In this document: positions 27,509 through 37,201 of the stretch, piece after piece
Layout: each line of letters opens with the position of its first letter
Numbering within the stretch: the stretch's first letter is position 1
Assembly (NCBI GenBank): GCA_017555085.1
Contig: JAFZHD010000041.1
Span: 1 to 64,000, forward strand
Source: Muribaculaceae bacterium
GTDB lineage: Bacteria; Bacteroidota; Bacteroidia; Bacteroidales; Muribaculaceae
Direction of reading: 5' to 3'
Length of the DNA stretch: 64,000 nucleotides
The notes under the pieces: model-generated
Seen by the model: the letters and a program-made list of their open reading frames with translations, nothing else
Told to the model about the DNA's origin: nothing
The model's database searches: none
Program-made: the position numbers and the translations under genes

Positions 27509-28483
27509 TCAGGAAATTTTGAATATGCCAAAAGTGAATATCAGTGCACGGCGGCCGAGCGTCGCCACGAGTGCGCCCATGCGGTTTTTGAGTCTGACAT
27601 TGCGGCTTGTGAGGCTGTTCCATCGCAGCGCCTTGATGTTGGCCCAACAGCGGTCGGCAAGTTGGGGCGATGTGATGCCGGTTGAGGTCATGAGCCACAA
27701 AATGTTCATATTGGCGCTAAACTTGCGGTCGCGCGCCGCGTTGAGCAGCATCGGGTGGTGTTGCTCCATATATTGCTCTATTTCATCGACAACATTGAGC
27801 ACATCGGCGCGTTTGAGGTTGAACGACCCCATGCGACTTGATGTGTGTTGGCGGTAGAAATATAACGGAGTGTCTTGATGCACAACGAGTTGGGCTTGCA
27901 GGTAGAGGTGGTAAAACACTTCAAGGTCTTCATAGTAAATGCCTGTGCGAAATCTCACCGAGTCCCATAGGCAGCGCTTGTAGAGTTTGCCCGCTACGGC
28001 ATTGTCGAGTTTGCGCTGATGCAAAATGCCCTCAACGGCCTCAATGGCGGTCATGGTAACGGGTTTGCCGGCGGGGGCAGAATGTTGGGTAGCCGACAGG
28101 TTAAGGCTTAACGATGATATGTCGGCATCGGCGTTGACCATGTTTGTGAGCAAAGTCTTGATATATTGCGGCGCAATGACATCGTCAGAGTCAATAAAAG
28201 TGATGTATTGGCCGGTGCAGATGTTGACGGCATTGTTGCGTGCCGCCGACGGACCGCTATTGCTCTGATGTATAGTGCGAATGCGGCTATCGTTGTCAGC
28301 CCAACGGTCGCACATATCGGACGACGAGTCGGTAGAGCCGTCATCGACCAATATAATCTCCAAGTTGCGATATGATTGGTTGACGATGCTGCCGACACAC
28401 TCGTCCAAGTATTTTTCTACATTATAAACCGGGACTATGATTGTTATTTTGGGCTGATGTTGCATGCTGATTATAAAACGCAT
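27509..28483 (-). CDS. Family 2 glycosyltransferase
   Basis: A 324-residue GT-A fold enzyme. Starts with KITIIVPVYNVEKYLDECVG, followed by ILVDDGSTDSSSDMCDRWA and the DxD-bearing TFIDSDDVIAP near residue 115; YYEDLEVFYHLYLQAQ is the acceptor-side acidic motif. It probably transfers a sugar during surface polysaccharide synthesis, but donor and acceptor are unknown. ATG 28465 (MQHQPKITII) is an alternative start. First gene of a three-gene minus-strand operon. Confidence 0.88.
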   Translation of the reverse strand: MRFIISMQHQPKITIIVPVYNVEKYLDECVGSIVNQSYRNLEIILVDDGSTDSSSDMCDRWADNDSRIRTIHQSNSGPSAARNNAVNICTGQYITFIDSDDVIAPQYIKTLLTNMVNADADISSLSLNLSATQHSAPAGKPVTMTAIEAVEGILHQRKLDNAVAGKLYKRCLWDSVRFRTGIYYEDLEVFYHLYLQAQLVVHQDTPLYFYRQHTSSRMGSFNLKRADVLNVVDEIEQYMEQHHPMLLNAARDRKFSANMNILWLMTSTGITSPQLADRCWANIKALRWNSLTSRNVRLKNRMGALVATLGRRALIFTFGIFKIS

Positions 28484-28553
28484 CGGTAGCCATAAAATTG
28501 TATTTCCGCCCCATTAAAATAAAGCACGGCCTATTGCCGAGATACAGACTATT

Positions 28554-28916
28554 GTGCAACTGATTTTATACTCTCATTTTTTTGCAAAACTGATTGAAAC
28601 CGTCAAAACTGTGGAGGTTACATATAGTTCAACAGGTGAAAAATACACTGGGAATGTTGTGATTCCTGAAACAGTTACATATGAAAACGTTACATATACA
28701 GTAGCTGCGATTGGGTCAAATTCGTTTTCGCGATGTAGTGGTTTAATTGGCGTGGTAATGGTCGGCACAGGAGGCATTGACGGCGTTGATGTTGATAATG
28801 TTGCGGTAGAGGTGGACCGATATGACCTCTATGGCCGTCAGTTGAGCCAACCTGTACGCGGTGTTAACATCATCAAAATGAGCGACGGCTCTATTCGCAA
28901 AGAAATGGTAAAATAG
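28554..28916 (+). pseudogene. Remnant of a BspA-type leucine-rich-repeat surface protein
   Basis: The reading frame encodes the typical N-terminal entry of BspA-like LRR proteins (KTVEVTYSSTGEKYTGNVVI...AAIGSNSFSRCSGL) and then jumps directly to a C-terminal sorting-type tail (VDRYDLYGRQLSQPVRGVNI...MSDGSIRKEMVK). The signal peptide and nearly all repeats are missing and the first codon is TTG. The tail is nearly the same as that of the protein at 39553-40410. I read it as an internally deleted, 5'-truncated relic. Confidence 0.65.
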
Positions 28917-28945
28917 CGGGATATATCCCAAAGACATGGCAAGAC

Positions 28946-28988
28946 AAAGGTTGTGACAGCAAAAAGTCGCAACCTTTCTTGTTTTTTA
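28946..28988 (+). terminator. Rho-independent terminator
   Basis: The stem AAAGGTTG/CAACCTTT (28946-28953 with 28970-28977) is followed by CTTGTTTTTT. It lies downstream of the LRR-protein remnant and was presumably its original terminator. Confidence 0.75.
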
Positions 28989-29009
28989 GCATTCATTATG
29001 GGGAAATGA

Positions 29010-29040
29010 TTGTGCATTAACGGTTAAATGCCTAACTTTG
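29010..29040 (+). promoter_or_regulatory. Promoter of the DUF2723-deacetylase-queG operon
   Basis: TTG (29010-29012) and TAACTTTG (29033-29040) are 20 bases apart, a consensus Bacteroidetes promoter 42 bp ahead of the ATG at 29083. Confidence 0.6.
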
Positions 29041-29082
29041 TAGATTGATTAATTGGGTAATTGTGCCCGTCAACCAAAGAAT

Positions 29083-32000
29083 ATGAAAAAATATAATATA
29101 ATCAACAATTCGCTCGGCTGGCTATGCTTTTTGATAGCCTCTGTGACCTATTTGGTTACAATGGAGCCGACAGCAAGTTTTTGGGACTGTCCCGAGTTTA
29201 TTTCACAAGGCTTCAAGTTGGAGGTAGGTCACCCGCCGGGTAACCCCATCTTTATGCTTGCGGCCCGTTTCTTTGTCAACTTTGCGGGTGGCGATGTGAG
29301 CAATGTTGCTCTTGCGGTAAATGCCATGTCGGCGTTGCTCAGTGCCGCAACCATCTTGTTGCTGTTCTGGACCATCACTCACTTGGTTCGCCGATTGGTG
29401 GTAAAAGATGATGCCAAGGAATTTAGCCTCACACAGATGTTGCTGATTTTCGGCTCGGGATTGGTGGGCGCGCTTGCCTACACATGGAGCGACACTTTCT
29501 GGTTTTCGGCAACCGAGGGCGAGGTATATGCCTTTTCATCGTTCTGTACGGCGTTGGTGTTCTGGCTCATTCTCAAATGGGAAAACCGTGCCGACCAGCC
29601 TCAAAGCGACCGCTATTTGATTTTAATTGCCTATGTGATAGGTATTTCGATAGGTGTTCACTTGCTTAACTTGTTGTGTATTCCCGCTATTGTGCTTGTG
29701 GTTTATTACCGCAAGTTTAAGAATACCAATGTCACCGGTTCGCTCGTTGCGCTCTGCGTTTCGGGTGCTATTGTGGGCCTCATTCTCTATGGTTTGGTAC
29801 CCGGCTTCATCGAAATGGCTCAATACTTTGAACTCGTGGCCGTAAATGATTTTGGCATGAGTTACAACATGGGTACATTGATTTATGCCGTTGTGCTTGT
29901 GGCTGCGTTTGTGTGGTCAATCTATGAGTTGTATGCACAAAAGAGTGACTTGCGCATGAAACTTTCTATCTTGGTGAGCGTGGTGCTTTCGGGCATGTTC
30001 CTCATTGGCGACGGACTGATTATCGCTGCGTTGCTCACAGTGGCGTTGGCTCTCTACTTGTTCCGCTACTGCAAGAATTTGCCTTTGCGCATCATGAGCA
30101 TCGCCATGATTAGCATGTTTGTAATCTTTGTGGGTTACTCGTCTTATGCTCTCTTGCTCATTCGTTCAAGCGCCAATACGCCCATGAACCAAAATGCTCC
30201 CGACAATGTGTTTGCGTTGAGTTCTTACCTCAACCGTGAACAATATGGCGAGCGTCCTTTGTTCTATGGCGAGACTTTCAATTCGAGCGTGTTGTATGAA
30301 GTTGACGGCTCGGGCAAGCCCAAAGCAAAGGTTAAGGAAGGCCGCGAACTCTATGACAAGGTGGTTAAAACATCGCCCGATGAGCCCGACCGCTATGTAT
30401 CGACCGGCACAAAGAAAAGTTATGAAATGATACCCGAACTCAATATGTTCTTCCCACGCATGTATTCATCGGCTCACGGTGCGCAATACAAGCAGTGGAT
30501 TGGTATCGGCGACAGTGACATGAAGCGCGTTGATGCAACATTATATGTTGACACCGATGGCAATCCTTATGGCGGATTTTCAGAGAAGAAACTCAAACCC
30601 ACAATGTGGCAAAACCTCGATTTCTTTTTCACATATCAACTCAACCACATGTATTGGCGTTACTTTATGTGGAACTTTGCTGGCCGTCAAAACGATGTTC
30701 AGGGCAATGGCGAGGTTAACCACGGTAACTGGATTACCGGTATCTCGTTCCTTGACGATGCCCGATTGGGCGACCAATCGTTGCTCCCCGACGATTTGGG
30801 CAAAGGCAACAAAGGCCACAATGTCTTCTATATGTTGCCTTTCTTGCTCGGTGTTATCGGCTTGTTGTGGCAAGCATTTGTGAGCAAGCGTGGTATTGAG
30901 CAATTCTGGGTGGTGTTCTTCTTGTTCTTCATGACTGGTATTGCTATCGTGCTCTACTTGAATCAGCCGCCCGGTCAGCCCCGTGAACGCGACTATGCGT
31001 TTGCCGGCTCGTTCTATGCCTATGCAATATGGATAGGCTTGGGTGTTGCAGGCTTGTATTCAATGCTCAAAGATTTTATATCAAAGAAAAGTCATGAGTC
31101 AAAGGCATTGGCTGCAGTGGCATGCGTGCTCGGCCTCTTTGTGCCTGTGCAAATGGTGTCGCAAACATGGGACGATCACGACCGTTCGGGCCGCTATACA
31201 GCGCGCGACTTTGGTATGAACTACTTGTCGAGCCTCAAACCCAACTCGGTGATTTTCACCAATGGCGATAATGATACATTCCCCTTGTGGTATGCACAAG
31301 AGGTTGAAGGCTATCGCACCGATGTGCGTGTAGTTAACCTTTCTTATTTGACTACCGACTGGTATGCCAACCAATTGCTCCACCCTACATATGATGCTGC
31401 CGCAGTGAACATGCAGGCCAAGTCGCCTGACTATGCTCACAGTCGTTTGCAGTATAGTTACATTCTTGACGGCGCGTCAAAAGAGCGTGTGCCTGTAAGT
31501 AAGTCGTTGGCGGCTCTTTATGCTCCCGAGTCGTCTAAAAACGATTGGAATCTCCCCGTTATCAAATATCCCAATATGTATATCCCCATCGATGCCGAAA
31601 AAGCCGTTGAGAGCGGTTGGGTTTCGCTTGCCGATGCCGATGCTATTGAGGAGGCTATTGATGTTGATATGAGCGGCAAAGACGGTTTGACATTGAGCAA
31701 TATCATTTCGCTCGACATTATCGCATCAAGCGCGGCTAACGGTTGGGACCGTCCTGTTTACTTTGCAATGACAGTGCCCGAAAGTTACTACCTCGGCTTG
31801 ACACCCTATATGCGCAACACCGGTATGGCCTATGAGGTTACTCCCGTTGTTGGCGGCGACGGATATAATGTTCCCTGCGACCTCGACCGCATGTATGACA
31901 ATGTGATGAACAAGTTCCGTTGGGGCGGCCTTGACAAGGTGGAAAGTGCCGACGATATCTATCTCGACGAGACTGTTCGCCGCATGGTGTCAACCCACCG

Positions 32001-32493
32001 CAGCACATTGCTCGACTTGGCAACAGGTTTCTATAACGAAGCGGTGGGCATCGAACTTGCCATCGAAGAAAATCCCGCATTGGCAGCCGACAGCGTTCTC
32101 GCTCGCGAGGCCTATAACAAGGCTGTTGATGTGCTTGAAACGATGACCACAAAATTGCCCACCGAGGCAAGCCCCTATTCTATTCAGATAGGTCGCAATG
32201 TGGCTGACTTGTATATGCGCATTGGCACTCTCACCCACAACACTGCTCTCTTTGACAAGGGTGCTGACATTCTCGAAGGTGAAATTCGCCGTTATGCTCA
32301 ATATGTGCGCTATGCCCAAAGTTTGACTCCAAGTCAGTATGCATCGCTTCAACGCAACGACCGATATATCGACCAAACCTATTTCCTCGAACTCTTGCGC
32401 GACTATCACAGCAACGGTCTTGACCTCGAAGCGATAGTTGACGAAGTCGAAGCAATGGGTGTCAACATCGGCAACATGATTCCTAAACAATAG
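29083..32493 (+). CDS. DUF2723 (GT117-type) protein O-mannosyltransferase-like membrane protein
   Basis: A 1136-residue protein. The N-terminal half is polytopic (about 12-14 hydrophobic helices) and carries the DUF2723 signature TMEPTASFWDCPEFISQGFK...VGHPPGNPIF, whose acidic residue is the proposed catalytic position in this GT-C-like fold. The C-terminal half is a soluble domain containing FTNGDNDTFPLWYAQEVEGY and a helical tail. The family is widespread in Bacteroidetes and is linked to protein O-glycosylation. ATG 29083 is chosen over a GTG ten codons upstream. Followed closely by a deacetylase gene. Confidence 0.85.
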   Translation: MKKYNIINNSLGWLCFLIASVTYLVTMEPTASFWDCPEFISQGFKLEVGHPPGNPIFMLAARFFVNFAGGDVSNVALAVNAMSALLSAATILLLFWTITHLVRRLVVKDDAKEFSLTQMLLIFGSGLVGALAYTWSDTFWFSATEGEVYAFSSFCTALVFWLILKWENRADQPQSDRYLILIAYVIGISIGVHLLNLLCIPAIVLVVYYRKFKNTNVTGSLVALCVSGAIVGLILYGLVPGFIEMAQYFELVAVNDFGMSYNMGTLIYAVVLVAAFVWSIYELYAQKSDLRMKLSILVSVVLSGMFLIGDGLIIAALLTVALALYLFRYCKNLPLRIMSIAMISMFVIFVGYSSYALLLIRSSANTPMNQNAPDNVFALSSYLNREQYGERPLFYGETFNSSVLYEVDGSGKPKAKVKEGRELYDKVVKTSPDEPDRYVSTGTKKSYEMIPELNMFFPRMYSSAHGAQYKQWIGIGDSDMKRVDATLYVDTDGNPYGGFSEKKLKPTMWQNLDFFFTYQLNHMYWRYFMWNFAGRQNDVQGNGEVNHGNWITGISFLDDARLGDQSLLPDDLGKGNKGHNVFYMLPFLLGVIGLLWQAFVSKRGIEQFWVVFFLFFMTGIAIVLYLNQPPGQPRERDYAFAGSFYAYAIWIGLGVAGLYSMLKDFISKKSHESKALAAVACVLGLFVPVQMVSQTWDDHDRSGRYTARDFGMNYLSSLKPNSVIFTNGDNDTFPLWYAQEVEGYRTDVRVVNLSYLTTDWYANQLLHPTYDAAAVNMQAKSPDYAHSRLQYSYILDGASKERVPVSKSLAALYAPESSKNDWNLPVIKYPNMYIPIDAEKAVESGWVSLADADAIEEAIDVDMSGKDGLTLSNIISLDIIASSAANGWDRPVYFAMTVPESYYLGLTPYMRNTGMAYEVTPVVGGDGYNVPCDLDRMYDNVMNKFRWGGLDKVESADDIYLDETVRRMVSTHRSTLLDLATGFYNEAVGIELAIEENPALAADSVLAREAYNKAVDVLETMTTKLPTEASPYSIQIGRNVADLYMRIGTLTHNTALFDKGADILEGEIRRYAQYVRYAQSLTPSQYASLQRNDRYIDQTYFLELLRDYHSNGLDLEAIVDEVEAMGVNIGNMIPKQ

Positions 32494-32512
32494 TCGCTAA
32501 ACAGTCAGTAAC

Positions 32513-33127
32513 ATGTTTATCGAACAACCACCGGTGCTTTATCGCATCCTTTTTCCCGAGGCGGTGTGGCGCATCAAGCGCAAAAAGCGTCGTGTGGTAT
32601 ATCTAACCTTTGACGACGGTCCTGTGCCCGAGGTTACGCCTTGGGTACTCGACACGCTCGACAAATATGGTGTCAAAGCCACCTTTTTCATGGTGGGCGA
32701 TAATGTTGCGCGCAACCCCCAACTTTTTGAAGAAATAAAGCGCCGCGGCCACTGCTATGGCAATCATACGATGAACCACTTGCAGGGCATGAAAACCACG
32801 CGCGACGATTATATGCACAACATTGACCAAGCCAACGAGTTGATTGACAGCACGCTTTTTCGCCCTCCCCACGGCTTGATGAAATGGTCGCAGGCGCGTG
32901 CCATCAAAGAGCGTTACAATATCATAATGTATGACCTTGTTACTCGCGATTACAGCCGAAAACTCAATGGCGAGGAGGTGTTGGTCAATGTGCGCCGATA
33001 TGCTCGCAACGGGTCAATTATAGTGTTTCACGATTCGCTCAAAGCCGAGAAAAATTTGCGTTACGCATTGCCGCGAGCCATAGAGTGGCTTAAAGAGCAG
33101 GGATATGAGTTTGAAACAATCTCATAA
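32513..33127 (+). CDS. Polysaccharide deacetylase (NodB/CE4 family)
   Basis: A 204-residue CE4 domain protein. Motif 1 LTFDDGP near residue 30, motif 2 HTMNH (HxxxH metal ligands) near residue 85, motif 3 FRPPHG near 120, and motif 5 VFHDS near 170. The motif 4 region reads VTRDYS in place of the more usual DW. No signal peptide is visible, so it may be cytoplasmic or membrane-associated. It removes acetyl groups from GlcNAc-type sugars. It overlaps queG by 23 bp. Confidence 0.88.
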   Translation: MFIEQPPVLYRILFPEAVWRIKRKKRRVVYLTFDDGPVPEVTPWVLDTLDKYGVKATFFMVGDNVARNPQLFEEIKRRGHCYGNHTMNHLQGMKTTRDDYMHNIDQANELIDSTLFRPPHGLMKWSQARAIKERYNIIMYDLVTRDYSRKLNGEEVLVNVRRYARNGSIIVFHDSLKAEKNLRYALPRAIEWLKEQGYEFETIS

Positions 33128-34040
33128 AGAACAGATTATATCAAAAGCGGCTGAGTTGGGTATATCTAAAGTGGGATTTGCCCGAGCCGATGTCGTATCA
33201 CCCGAGGCCGACGAGCGTTATGCCCGTTGGATAGAGCGCCATTGCCATGGCGAAATGGCCTATCTTGAAAAGTATGCCGATGTGCGCCGCGACCCGCGAT
33301 TGCTGCTCGACGGAGCGCAGACAGTGATTGTGTGTGCCTTCAACTATTACCCGTCGCAGTTTCAGAGTGCCGATGTGCCGCAGATAGCATCTTATGCCCT
33401 CGGTCGCGACTATCACGAGGTGGTCAAGGAGCGGCTGATGCAGTTGGCGCAGTATATCCGCGATAATTTCGGCGGCGAAACGCGTGTGTGTGTTGACACG
33501 GCGCCCATTCGCGAACGCTATTGGGCGGTTGAGGCCGGTGTGGGCTTTATGGGCACCAACAATCAACTGATTTTGCCGGGAAGAGGTTCTTATTATTTTC
33601 TCGGAGAGGTGCTGACAACGGCCGTTTTTGAGGCCGACGAGCCATGTCGTGAGTCGTGTATGGGATGTGGCCGATGTGTCAAGATGTGTCCGGCGCGTGC
33701 CATCTCGCCCGAAGGATATGTCGATGCAAGCAAGTGTCTGTCATATCTCACGATTGAATATCGTGGCGAACTGCCCGATGGGCTTGATTTGGGCAACAGA
33801 GTGTATGGCTGTGATGAGTGTCAGCGCGTGTGTCCCCACAACCGTGCGGCAAGGCCTACGGCTATCAGCGAGTTTGCGCCATCGCCCGAACTGTTGTCGC
33901 TCGATGCACAAGCCATTGCCGAAATGACTCCCCAACAGTTCTCGGCAATCTTTCGCCATTCGGCAATAAAACGCACCCGCTTGGCGGGTATTCAGCGTAA
34001 TCTCCGAGCCTGCCAAGCGGGTGTGAAAGGTGATGAATAA
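33105..34040 (+). CDS. queG: Epoxyqueuosine reductase QueG
   Basis: A 311-residue cobalamin-dependent iron-sulfur enzyme completing queuosine synthesis in tRNA. Two ferredoxin-like 4Fe-4S motifs are visible: CMGCGRCVKMCPARAI near residue 185 and CDECQRVCPHNR near 235. N-terminal features ISKVGFARAD and GFMGTNNQLILPGRGSYYFL are characteristic. Last gene of the operon, convergent with the phosphatase gene only six bases away. Confidence 0.93.
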   Translation: MSLKQSHKEQIISKAAELGISKVGFARADVVSPEADERYARWIERHCHGEMAYLEKYADVRRDPRLLLDGAQTVIVCAFNYYPSQFQSADVPQIASYALGRDYHEVVKERLMQLAQYIRDNFGGETRVCVDTAPIRERYWAVEAGVGFMGTNNQLILPGRGSYYFLGEVLTTAVFEADEPCRESCMGCGRCVKMCPARAISPEGYVDASKCLSYLTIEYRGELPDGLDLGNRVYGCDECQRVCPHNRAARPTAISEFAPSPELLSLDAQAIAEMTPQQFSAIFRHSAIKRTRLAGIQRNLRACQAGVKGDE

Positions 34041-34046
34041 AGTCGT

Positions 34047-35423
34047 TTAGAACTCTATTTCAGTGATTTTGCGAATTGTTTTGGGTATGTCAATGTTGTT
34101 ATGAACGGTTTTGAACTCGTCGGCACCTACGCCGATAGAGAACAAGGGCACGGGGTTGCCCGAGTGGCCTGTTGTGGTCCAATCGATGCCTGTGGCGGCG
34201 TCCATTGTCTTGAATACAAGCACTGTAAACTCGTTGAAACTTTGATAGAGTGTTTTTTCTTCCTTGCTGTTGCGGCCGCTGAAAGTGTCTTCAAATTTGT
34301 CTTGAAGGGCTTTTTCGGCATCGGCAGGAATTTTGAACTTGCTCCAGAAACCGAGACGGTCGGCGAGCAATTCTTTCATATCTTCCCAAGTGAAAATGCG
34401 GCGTGACATCAAGAGCGATTTGCAAAGGTCGCCAAATGAGTCTTTTGATATGCGTTGGTGCTCAATGTTGCGAATCCAACCGCTAAATCCTGTGTGGGTG
34501 TGGCCGATAATCATACCGCCGGTGTCGTGGTCGGCGCTGACAACGATGAGGGTTTCGTCGGGGTGAGCGAGATAAAATTCATAGGCAACAGCAATGGCTT
34601 CGTTGAAGTTGATAACCTCTTTGATAACAGCACCGCCGTCGTTAGAGTGGCCGGCATAGTCGATGTTACCGCCTTCGACCATCATGAAAAAGCGGTCGGG
34701 CGATGTTTTGAGCATGTGGTTGAGGCATGCGCGAGTCATGTCGGGGAGGTTGAGCGCGCCTTTGATAGAGTCGATAGTGTAGCCGATTTGTCCGCGGTAG
34801 TGGTCCTCGGGGTTGAGGAGAATCACTCGGCGAGTGGTGGCGTTGGCAAGTTGTTCCATGCCGTGAGCCACGGTTACATTGCTGTCGGCAAGCACTTTGA
34901 GAAGGTCGGTGTCTTTGGTGCCACGCAACATTGAGCCACCGATAAATTCGTAGCCTGATGCGGCAGCATCTTTGCCGATTTCATAATACATTTTGCGTGA
35001 GGGCTGATGTGCATAGAATGCGGCGGGGGTGGCATCGTCGGGAGCAACCGATGTGAGAATGCCCACACCATAGCCTTTTTCTTTGAGTTGTGCGGCTACC
35101 GAATAGACATGGGTTGTGTCGGGAGTTACACCCAACATTCCGTTCATTGTCTTATAGCCGGTTGATAGAGCCGTACCTGCTGCTGCCGAGTCGGTAATGG
35201 GCTCGCTGGCGGGGTAGGTCTGCACGATTGACGATACGGGAAATTGCATCATGAGCAACGGAGTGTTGTCACCCAAGGCAACGCGCTTATAGGTTTCGGT
35301 AGCGATGATGTGGCCCATGCCCATGCCGTCGCCAATGAAATAAAACACATATTTCGGAGCGTTGGCCATGGCGCTGACAGAGATGCAAGCCACAAGCAGA
35401 GAGAGGATAGATTTGAATTTCAT
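34047..35423 (-). CDS. Alkaline phosphatase (PhoA family)
   Basis: A 458-residue secreted phosphatase with signal peptide MKFKSILSLLVACISVSAMA. The metal-binding FYFIGDGMGMGHI and the nucleophile region ITDSAAAGTALSTGYKT (DSAAAGT) are present, as are MVEGGNIDYAGHSNDGG, VVSADHDTGGM and TTGHSGNPVPLF. Periplasmic; hydrolyses phosphomonoesters. It follows the GH3-like gene by 14 bp and is probably co-transcribed with it. Confidence 0.92.
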   Translation of the reverse strand: MKFKSILSLLVACISVSAMANAPKYVFYFIGDGMGMGHIIATETYKRVALGDNTPLLMMQFPVSSIVQTYPASEPITDSAAAGTALSTGYKTMNGMLGVTPDTTHVYSVAAQLKEKGYGVGILTSVAPDDATPAAFYAHQPSRKMYYEIGKDAAASGYEFIGGSMLRGTKDTDLLKVLADSNVTVAHGMEQLANATTRRVILLNPEDHYRGQIGYTIDSIKGALNLPDMTRACLNHMLKTSPDRFFMMVEGGNIDYAGHSNDGGAVIKEVINFNEAIAVAYEFYLAHPDETLIVVSADHDTGGMIIGHTHTGFSGWIRNIEHQRISKDSFGDLCKSLLMSRRIFTWEDMKELLADRLGFWSKFKIPADAEKALQDKFEDTFSGRNSKEEKTLYQSFNEFTVLVFKTMDAATGIDWTTTGHSGNPVPLFSIGVGADEFKTVHNNIDIPKTIRKITEIEF

Positions 35424-35437
35424 ATCGGTGTTGTGAT

Positions 35438-36952
35438 TTAATTGTTATTCAATTTGAGCATAGGGTCGATGAAACGGCGGTCGTTGCACAAGCGGGGCAC
35501 TTTGCGCTGTCCGCCGAGTTTGCCTGTCGATGCAAGCCAACGGTTGAACAAGCCGCTTTGGGCGGTAACCACCGACAAGCGGTCAAGGAAAATGTCCTTG
35601 AAGCGTTTGGCTTGATAGTCAGAGTTTTCTTGTTGCAACAATTCGTCGAGCAAGTTGGCAAATTCTTCGATATTTTCGGGCTGATGGCTCCACTCGATGA
35701 GCCACTCATGGCGTCCGCGGCTACGGTCGCCGGCATATACTGGAGCGGCGGTGTAGTTGAGGATAGAGCAGCCGAGTTGCTGACATGCTTTAGTGATAGC
35801 GGCATTGGCATTATGCACCATAAGTTCTTCACCAAAGGCGTTAATATAGTGCTTGGTGCGGCCGGCGATAGTGATTTTGACTGGGTTGACGCTCTCGATT
35901 TTCACTGTGTCGCCGAGCGGATAGCGCCACAAGCCGTTGCATGATGTGATGACCATTGCATATACCTTGCCGGGCTCAACTTTCCACAATGGCAAGAGTG
36001 TGGGTGTGGGGCTGTCAATTTCGTTCAAAGGAATAAACTCATAGAACACGCCTGCGTCGAGAATGAGCATCATTGCGCGGTCGTTGATGTCGTTTTGTGC
36101 GGCAAAGAAACCTTCAGAAGCGTTGTAGGTTTCGAGATAGCGCATCTTTGACGGGTCGGTGATGGCCTTGTATTGCTCGCGGTAGGGATCAAATGAGATA
36201 CCACCATGGAAAAACACTTCGAGGTCAGGCCACACGTCGTGGATGGTTGATGCACCGGCTTTCTTGATAACCTCTTTGAGTACGGTGAGGAACCATGAAG
36301 GCACACCCGAGATATTTGTGATGTTTTGGTTTATTGATGCATCGACCAATGCGGGCAGTTTTTTAGACCAGTCTTCGATGAGGGCAACCTCTTTTGAGGG
36401 CACACGCAACATGTTGATGAACGGGTGAATGCGGTCGATAAGGTTGGCCGACAAGTCGCCCACAACCACATCTTTGGGGAGCGAAAGTTCGTTGGCAAAA
36501 CTGCCGCCAAGAATAAATCCCTTGCCCGAGAACGCGCGGCTGTCGGGGTGTTGATTCAGATAAAACGCAACGGGATAGTAGGCGCCTCGGTAGTGGCAAA
36601 GGCGAAAAGAATCGGGCGTGATGGGGATATATTTGCTCTTGCCGTCGCTTGTACCCGACGATTGCGCATAGTTTCTGATGCGTCCGGGCCACAAAATGTC
36701 GCGTTCGCCATTAATCATGCGAGTCACCAAAGGGCGAATGTCCTCATAGGGGCTCATAGGAACGCGAGCGGCAAAATCTTCGTATGTTTTGATAGAGGCA
36801 AAGTCATATTTTTCGCCCCAAAAGGTTGATTTAGCGGCTTTTATCATCATTGCCAACTGTGTGCGTTGCACTTGCTCGCTATTGGCTATCCATTCAAGCG
36901 AGGATTTCATGTATTTGGCAAAGATAAGTCGTACAAGCGGTGTAAAATTCAT
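35438..36952 (-). CDS. GH3-family acyl-acid amido synthetase-like protein
   Basis: A 504-residue member of the GH3 auxin-responsive promoter family, an ANL-type adenylating fold. The ATP-binding motif YAQSSGTSDGKSKYIPIT is near residue 95; LETYNASEGFFAAQND and GLWRYPLGDTVKI are conserved segments. Plant members conjugate amino acids to acyl acids; the bacterial substrate is not established. It seems to form a two-gene minus-strand unit with the phosphatase. A TATATTTG -7 box lies on the minus strand at 37005-37012. Confidence 0.85.
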   Translation of the reverse strand: MNFTPLVRLIFAKYMKSSLEWIANSEQVQRTQLAMMIKAAKSTFWGEKYDFASIKTYEDFAARVPMSPYEDIRPLVTRMINGERDILWPGRIRNYAQSSGTSDGKSKYIPITPDSFRLCHYRGAYYPVAFYLNQHPDSRAFSGKGFILGGSFANELSLPKDVVVGDLSANLIDRIHPFINMLRVPSKEVALIEDWSKKLPALVDASINQNITNISGVPSWFLTVLKEVIKKAGASTIHDVWPDLEVFFHGGISFDPYREQYKAITDPSKMRYLETYNASEGFFAAQNDINDRAMMLILDAGVFYEFIPLNEIDSPTPTLLPLWKVEPGKVYAMVITSCNGLWRYPLGDTVKIESVNPVKITIAGRTKHYINAFGEELMVHNANAAITKACQQLGCSILNYTAAPVYAGDRSRGRHEWLIEWSHQPENIEEFANLLDELLQQENSDYQAKRFKDIFLDRLSVVTAQSGLFNRWLASTGKLGGQRKVPRLCNDRRFIDPMLKLNNN

Positions 36953-37201
36953 GACCTGTTGTAATTAATATAACTGCCAAAATTACATAAAAAATCCCAA
37001 ACAGCAAATATAAAATTTGTAAACAAGCCCGAATTTGCGGCCTTGTGTCAGATATATCGCAGATAAATTCTCCCTCAGCCACAAATGCAACGGAGTAAAA
37101 TGCAGTGGAGCATTTATAAAACACACAATTTATTTGTCATTTTTTTCTTATGTCAAGAAAACCTAACTCATATTTATTTCACGCAGCCAGTTCACTCTCG
37201 C

